Shown here: in pieces, positions 37,801-46,800 of the stretch
How the letters are laid out: each line of letters begins with the position of its first letter
How positions within the stretch are numbered: the first letter of the stretch is position 1
Assembly (NCBI GenBank): GCA_946894095.1
Contig: OX335651.1
Location: 18,870,501-18,934,500 of the forward strand
Reading direction: 5' to 3'
DNA length: 64,000 bases
Origin: Incurvaria masculella
Lineage: Eukaryota; Arthropoda; Insecta; Lepidoptera; Incurvariidae
The notes under the pieces: generated by a model
What the model was told of the DNA's origin: nothing
Database searches by the model: none
The model's input: the letters and a program-made list of their open reading frames with translations, nothing else
Made by a program: the position numbers and the translations under genes

Positions 37801-40800
37801 GCGGGTGGTCTTCCCACACTCCGTTTTCCTGTCCACGGCCGCCAGTGCAGGACACGGTTGCTCCAACAGTCGTCGTCTCTTCGGCTGACGTGACCAGCCC
37901 ACTGCCACTTGGGTAAGGTTACGGTTTAATTATACTTACTAAATCGTAATTCCATAATTCTGAAGTAATTTCACATTTCACTTTTCAGCGATTGTCCACT
38001 ATCGCTCACATGAGAAAAAAATAGGAAGTAATTGCCCCATTGCAATATATCATCCCGTTTTAAGTGACAATATGCTCACCACTCCCAGACGCGCAGGCTC
38101 TTGTCGTCAGAAGTGGTGACGAAGCGGCGATTCTCGTCGACGAAGGTTATGGTGTTGACAGCGCCGAGGTGCCGGTCGTACTCTTGAACTATCTCACCGC
38201 TGCGCGTGTCCCACTGCGCAGACAGAACCCACCGTCGTGTCAATGCATGCACCCTTAGCACACTTGCGTTTACTCTCTCGCATTAAGGTGATTCCAAACC
38301 ACAGAATAAACAAGAAAGCAGTGTCATGTGGTCATGACTCCACCGTATGGGCGATTTGTGCATCAATTATATGCACAAATCGCCCTTACAGTGGTACTTG
38401 TTTTCGGGACTCATTATATTTAATTTTTTTCTCCCAACAGTCTTCCCGTGACCAGGAACAGTACAACCTGTGCGAAATGTCAGAAGAAAAAACGAAATCA
38501 TTGTGTGTCCAAAAATCAATTTAATTTAACAATATCAATTTAAATCAATTTACAATATCAATATAGCCATCGAAGTATTAAAGTTACACCTTCCAATATG
38601 TCCGTGATTGGCATGCACATTTATGTTAGGCTCGTAGTTAGCGCTAGCAAGTTCTTCAGGGGAGGCTATTTGGCGGCATTTTCTCAAAAGCAATTCGCAT
38701 GTATCAACGGAAATAACAATGTAAGTGTATGTTTTAACTCTTCAAACAATGGGGAAGAGATATTTTTGTTTGGATTTTCACTGTTGTTCGACATATTATT
38801 TTACATTTACGGATAAACAGTGTTCAGCTTACTTACTTAGCTCGACGTGACCTGGAGGACCTCTGACGCTTCGTTCAGTCAGATGTCAACGAAACGTCGA
38901 GCTATGTAAGTAAGCTGAACACTGTTTATCCGTAAACGTAAATTAATATGAGTAAGAGAACTGCTTATTTATCACGGCAGGTAGCGTCTAGGCGACCTGA
39001 CCTGCAGGAGCTGCCGAAGCTGTCAGATACCATAAACAAATAAACAGAATACATTTGAAATGTTTATTTACTCAGTCTATGTAATAGAAATAACTCAATT
39101 TCCTCGATGTTATTATGAAAATGAATTATTCCAAATTATGCTGATCAACAGAAAATAACACAACAACAAAAACTATAATATTTCGTTTCATACTTCGTGG
39201 TGGTCAATTACATTAAAATTTGTTTGAGGACAAACATAAGGTCTTCTTTTCCTCTAAACCCTATTTAACCTACAAAACCTCTTTCATCTAAAAACTCGCA
39301 AATAAAACTTGGCAGGAATGATAATTTTTAAGGTGGGCCCATAAGCATCAGAAAATGATGCTCCCCATACAAACGTGGTTTACTAATTATTTTAAAACCA
39401 CTGTTCCAATTTGCTTGATATTTGGGACATATCAAACAATAAATTTCTATGTATGCAAGTGTTTATGTCTATGTCTGCAAAATGTATCCTGTGTGACACA
39501 ACAGAGAAAATAAAATTTGTATTAAGATTTGCTTCTGACATTCTTTAGATTTTTCAGCAAAAGAAAAACTTATATTTATATCTATGTTTGCACCATAGAT
39601 ATTTATCGAATATTAGATACCAAATATCAAGCAAACTGGAACAGTGTGTTTCAAACGATTAGTGAACTACGTTTGTATGGGGAACATAGCTTACGGGCCG
39701 CTCATGCGACATCTACAGTAAGCTTCGAGTTTTCTTTCCGATTACATCCCTTGCACAGTGGTGTCAACATACTAAAGTGAGGTATTGTAAAGAGACAGGA
39801 CACTCACGCATATAATCTTCTTGTCGGAGGTGCCGGCAACGAACAGGTGTTGCTTATCCTCGTCCGGATGGAACTTGGCGCAGTAGGGCACCTTGCGCGA
39901 CGTGAACCGCGACACGCACTGCCCCGTCTCCGTGTCCCACAGCTTGATGTAGCGGTCGTACGCTGCGCATACATGAATAAAGCTATATTCATGATAGACA
40001 TTTCTGGACATGGTGGCTAATACCACACCCACCGTCATGATATTAGCCCAACACACCGTATTACCGAAAAAAATGTCTGCGTTTTCCATCCAGTTCAATG
40101 TACACATATTTAACAGGATGGCAAACACGGACGGCCAATTTTGTATAGCCATTTCGACCATCTTTTCATCCTATGCGTGCCTATGGTAGCAACTGGGGCG
40201 GGCTTAAGAACCTACATTTTAATATTGAAACGCCCATTATTTAGATAGATTTTTACAAGATGTCGCGCAAATCTGTACCCGAAATCCCAGTTGCCACCTA
40301 AATTGGCGTTTATGGCAAACCGGTCGACTGGCATTTTTTAATGTATGGAGAAATTGAAGAGCATTGGACGTTAAGCGAACTAATATTTGAGGAGTCCGAG
40401 TTTGATTTGACAGCTTACTCAACGTTGCCGTAAATACGTCGACGTTACTGTTTACGTCGACTCCGCGTTTTCATAGAAATCGGAAGTCCGAGTTTGACTT
40501 TGACAGCTTTAGGAAGTAAAACCACAGAATATCTAGTAAAACTTGTATGGAGTTTGACGTTTTTATGGAAAACGCCAGTCGATCGGTTTGCCGTAAACGC
40601 CAATTTAGGTGAGAACTCAGACTGACCACTCTGTTCTCTACATCAAAACATGTCCGATATAATAACTTTATTTCAATCCTAGTAGTTAGTCTATGTTTCA
40701 ATTAATAAGATTATGGGATGGACGGCACTTGCCTCAGACCCACCCCTGAGCCATGAGCCGCCGCTGCAGTTATGGGCTTATGCTTAATATTATACACTTT

Positions 40801-43800
40801 GGTGTGATTCATGTGTGCATTTATAAAAAAAAAAGTGAAAGAGTGTGAGAAGGCGAGTGAAAGTAAAGCGAAGATCGCTCACCGGCCGACACGAAATTCT
40901 TGCCCGTGTTGTTGAAATTAACGTCGCGCACCGCCTGCCGGTGACCGAAGTAGGTCCGCACGCATCGCCTCTCGCCGTATACCTCCCATATCTGCGGGAA
41001 AACGTTCACTTGTGAGGTAAAACCGGATATAATGACTGAGCAGAATTGAGATATTCAACATTTTCTTTTCAACTTACTGAAGTTGGAAATTTTTTCTCCA
41101 ACGAATTTTTCGACCGATCAAATAAATGAATTTCGACCACTCCACAAGCTGCAAGACTTTACAGGTGTAGAGGCGTAGACTTGTCTTTCATGCGAGAGGT
41201 TATGGGTTCAAATCTTCGCCCTGGTCATGCACCCATTTTTTTTTTTTTTATGCGACCTGACAACTATCGTTATGATATTTTTTTTTATTTGGCAATCTTA
41301 CAGGACACAGACAATACAACAACAGGTAAATGAATAAAAGTATACAAGAGTAAGTGACTGTGCCCCAATTAAAAGTTTGCACAGCATGCAAAAACATAAT
41401 TAACTCTAATAGGACGCTAAACGATTGATGCAGATATACTTGTACTGTTTGGAGAACACTATTTGAAAACCTTTATTAATTTACTTCTGAAACATGAACA
41501 ACTGTCGTGAAATACATCGAGATTATCCTGGCAATTATTTACACAATTTTTATAAAGACTGCATATTCTTGCGACAGGATTGGTAGAAGAAATATTTTAT
41601 TTATATAAACTAGTTCTAAAGAATTCAGGATTTCTTAATGACCTAATGTTAACGTGAAAGCTTATATCATTTATTGCTGCAGAATCTATTTTACCATTTA
41701 AAATTTTGTATAACACCATTAGATCAGCGATTTTCCGACGACCTTCTAGAGACTGCATACCAAAAAAAAATTGCCGGTCCAAATAGCTATGGATCGCTCT
41801 CCGAACGCCTACCTTTGATGCTAATAGTCTTACGAATTTAGTTTGTACTGATTCGATTCTTTCTATGTGTGTTAAATATTGAGGGTTCCAAATGACGCAG
41901 CCGTATTCAAGCAAGCTACGTATCAAAGAGTTATAAAGTAAGAGCAGACTCTCAATTTTCTTAAAAGGCTTTGTAACTCTAAAGATAAACCCAATTAATT
42001 TGTTAGCCCTAGTGATGAGGTTATCTAACTGCAACTTAAAAGAAATGTCAGATTCTAAATATATGCCCAAATCACGAACTACTGAAACCCAATACACCAC
42101 ATTCCCGAAGGAATTTGGTGCCATGCCAGGACCTTCCCTTTATGAGCACGGCTACATTGAACTGGATGGAAAACACGGACAATTTTTCATTGCCGCTTCG
42201 ACCATCTTTTCATCCAATGCGATGGTACCAACCCGGGCGGGCTTAAACCCTACCACCTAGTAGGGGAAGGGGACCTACAGTTTTACATGGATTCCGAACC
42301 ATGGAGCAGCTCGCATTCGTGACGAAATGCACTTATCGAACTCGGAAAGAGAAAGACAGTGGTGCATGTCGGTATTGAACCCAGGCCTCTGGTACGCTAG
42401 GCCAGTCCCCGCGCCACTAGGCTACGAGCCGCTCAACGACTTTCTCTTTCTGAGTTGGTGAGCATGGCTTGGAAAAACTGTGGGTTCCCCCCTTTTTTTT
42501 TATGCGACCTGACATGGATGGCTAATTCCACACAACTACCGTTATGATATTAGCCCAATACACCACATTCCCGAAGGAATTAGGTGCCATGCCAGGACCT
42601 TCCTTTATGAGCACGGCTACATTGGACTGTGTGGAAAACACGGACAATTTTTCATTGCCGCTTCGACTACCTTTTCATCCAATGCGATGGTACCAACCCG
42701 GGCAAGCTTAAACCCTACCACCTACTACACCTACCCTACAACCCTACTAGGTGGTAGGGTTAAGCCCACCCAGTTTGGTATGCATTTGGATGAAAATGGT
42801 TGAAGTGGCAATGAAAATTTGTCTGTGTTTTCCATCTATTTCAGTGTAGCCATGCTTGTAAAGGGAAGGTCCTAGCATGGCACCTAATTCCTTCGGGAAT
42901 ATGGTTTATTGGGCTAATATCATGACGGTAGTGTATCAGCCATCCATGACAGGCTACTTAAAAAAACCGCCCAAGTGCGAGTCGCGCTCGCACATGAAGG
43001 GCTCCTTACCATCGTACAAGATTTAACACAAAAAAAATCACGTTGTAAATTTTACCTGTTTATTGTTATAGCGGCAAAATAAATACACACTCTGTAAAAA
43101 TTCAGCTGCCTACCTATTACGGTTCATGAGATACAGCTCTGTGACAGGCGAACGGACTGCAGAGGCTGTAATAGGGTTCCGCTGGCACCCTTTGAGTACG
43201 GAATCACAAAAGCAAAACTGACACGTTAGCTTTACAACGACGAGCATATCCAGGAAGCCTTAAAAGATAGGAAATTAATTTCAAAAACCATTTGGCCACC
43301 AACATCACTGGGTACCTACCTAAAATGGTACAAGCATTTTGTTTTTCTAATGGCTAACAACCTGAAAATCGACACAATTTACAATTTATTTGAGTATAAC
43401 GATGTTACTAAAGTAAATATAGTTTTTAGGGTTACGTACCCAAAGGGTAAAAACGGAACCCTATTACTAAGCCTCCGCTGTCCGTCCGTCCGTCCGTCCG
43501 TCTGTCACAGGGCTGTATCTCGTGAACCGTAATAGGTAGGAAGCTGAAATTTTCACGGAGTGTATTTATTTTGCCGCTATACCAACAAATAGGTAAAATA
43601 ATAAAATAATAATAATTAAAGGGGGGGCCCATGCAAAAAATGTGTTAAAAATATTTTTTTGTTAAATCTTGTACGATGGTACGGAACTGTTCGTGTGCAA
43701 ATCCGACTCGCACTTGGCCGGTTTTTCTTACTAAGCATGTTCATCGCTTATTCCAAGGAATGAGACATGTATGTATAATCAACTGTGAATCAAGGACACA

Positions 43801-46800
43801 TTCATTAAAGAAAGATTAAGAATTAATGAAGCAGTACATTCGTAAAGTAGTTCTTTTTACAGGAATCTTCTTTTATTTATGTGTCCTTGCTTCACGGTAG
43901 ATTATACATACATACAAGTCACATTCCTTGATGTTACTAAACATTCTCAAATAACCGTTTTTTTTATATTTCAAGGATGACTGTACCTTAACCCTGCAGT
44001 CCATGCCAGCCGACAGCGCGAGGTGAGCCGTCCCGGGGAACCAGCGGACCGCAGCGACGCCTTTCGTGTGACCTTTCCATGTGTGTATGTGTGCCTGCAA
44101 ATAAACAGGAAATTGTCAGAATCCATCACTGTTTGCGACCTTTGAGGCTGGCTGTGGTTTGGATTCCATGTGGGTTCCATGCTTAGTAGGTGGTAGGGTT
44201 AATCCCGCCTGCATTGGTTTCAATGCATTGAATTAAAGATGGTCCATCAATATTATAATTATAAATAGAGCCCCCAAAACACACATTAATTATCATAGTT
44301 CAGATGAAGTCAGTCATTCTAAAGCATTAGTTGACAGGGCAGATCAAAAATATTGCAACAATGTTTTGTAATATCAGCGAACTTGCCTCTCCAGGGAAGC
44401 TGAATGCAATGTTGCCGCTATGTGATGAAATTGTCTTGTCTAACGCTTGGACTTGCACAATGTTGCCGGTTTTAGCAAGAATACTATACTAGCTAGCAAT
44501 GGTCAGGCGAATATTGCAGTTAGATCGCAATCGTCACATTAAAGTGAATGGGTATGCCACAGTGTGTTTAAAGTAAAATGAAAATTTACAACTAAAAGAA
44601 CGCCACAGCCTAAAACATAATTAGCATAAACCCCCACATTGAATGATTACAGGCCGTTGTTGGTCAAGAAATGCAATCAGAAAACAATGGGTACCTTGGG
44701 CAAGAAGCATCGGTCGGGCGGTGCCGAGCTCCGGAGGTGGGTCTCGCTGCGAGGCGCCTCCACCCACGTGCGGCCCTGGTAGTCCGTGCTGTCGCCAACT
44801 GTGGACGTTTATTCATTACAGGCAGTTAGTCATCGAGCTTAGTTTATTATTTTCAGAATTATACTAAGTCTTCAATCTTACATGCTAAGGACGATTTGAA
44901 TTGTTAGGGTAAACCTGCCCGGGCAGGTGGTACCATCGTATTGAGTAAACGATTAGCAAAGCAACTAATAAAACTGTCGATGTTTTCCATCCAGTTCATT
45001 GAAGCCGGGCAATATTAGTAAGCTCCTGGCATGGCAACTGTGTCGTGTTTTGGGCTATCATAACAGTAGGTTTGTTATTAGCCAACCAAGTCCAGTTATG
45101 AAGAAACAACTACGATTAACTTTAATTAGGTTGGAATAAGTAAGAAGATGTAAGTGACCCACATACCATATGGGTTTGTGTGTCCGGCGGGACTAACTCA
45201 TTCGCGGGCACGGTACAAAACCGTGCTGTTGCACTCTGGGACCTTCTATGTTTCAAAGAAAAGGACAGGCTCCGTGATGGGGCGGATACAACATGTCCAC
45301 AAAGCAGACAATGCGCATAGTGTATGATTTGGTAAGATTTACGGTAATTTTAATTACAAAACGACTTCTAGCTAAAAGTAAACCACGACCGCTGTAGTCA
45401 AAAATCTAACAAAAACTAAATTGATTATACATTTTCATTAAACAAGCTATGTCCGATGACTAATCTTTTTAAGATGTATAGATTTTATCGTTGATTAATC
45501 CACCTCCAAAGTTATTGTATAAAACGCGCGAAAAATTCGAACTTTCGGACCTTATAACTTAGAAACCAAACACAATTTAACAATGCCAACGGTCATCAGA
45601 CATCTAGTTCAATCAAATAAAGCTATTTTGACCAAAATTTTGGATCTCTGACAAGAAATATGGGCGTGATCTTCTTTCCCCGTTTGTATGGGGAGTTGAG
45701 CGGGATGGCCCACCTTAAGGGCCAATTTTGCAATATCACCAGATAGTACTTTTTGGACTGATACATTTAAGTTTGTTGCTGTAATTTTACTAATAAAAGA
45801 ATGAACTTAATATAATGGATGGATAAACAGTCAGTCAGTTAATTACCCATATTACATCTATATTTAATTAATTAAGCATCGATAATCTCAATTAATGGTT
45901 GTGTGGCTAAAAATATGAAATTCCCTTACTGTGCAGCACAGTTTTTTCCTCAAGCGGCTTCTCTTCATCCACCTTGCCTCGCTTCTGTCGCTTGGCGAGG
46001 ATCTCCTCCAGGGCAGCGGCCTCCTCGCCTTCCGGCCTCAGAGTTCTATGAATTATACCAATAATTTAATTCAAATTTGAACTGTAACATCTACTAGGTG
46101 ATTTTTCGCACGAATTCTCATTCGGTGTGGGGTGAAAAAGTTTATGAAATGCTTCAAATTGCTTTTAATTAATTTATTGAATGCGTGGCTCGTAGTGTAG
46201 GGGATAACGCCTGTGGTGTCTTGTGCCAAAATACAGCTGGTTCAAATCCCAGGGTAAGCATCTCTTTGGTTCTTAATCAAGCTCGACATTTTCATTTTTG
46301 TTAAGACAATGGGTCACCCCATGGTTCCGAACGCATGAAAAACTGCCTCAAGGGCAAGGTTAACCCCTGTTTTCACCACCACCAGTTACCTGAAATCCGA
46401 TAAGTAACTTTCGGTTACATAGGATATTTGTATGGTGTAACCGAAAAGTAACGTTGGGATTTTGTAGCTGGAGGATGGTGGCAACGGGCGTAAGTCCGCA
46501 TGGTTCGGTACCAACGCATGGGATGAAAGATGTTCAAAGCATCAATAAAAAAGTGTCCGTGTTTTCCATCCAGCCCTTAATATGAGCATGGCAGTAGCCA
46601 TGCTCATATAAAGGGATGGTCAGGGCATGGCACCAATTTCACTCGGGAATTCAGCTTTATTTCATACACAGCATGTGTACATTATTGTCTATGTTTTTGA
46701 TCTAGTTTAATTGAGCCACGCAATATAAGGAAGGTCCTGATATTAACCCAACACACAATATGGCAACGAGTTACCTTTTTTTTATGCGACCTGACATGGA

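Noticed and set aside
46190..46260. Possible tRNA gene (A- and B-box present)
   Set aside because: No cloverleaf with acceptor stem, and SINE body motifs follow; it is a SINE head. The same holds at 14773, 29820-29889, 42370-42435 and 58613.
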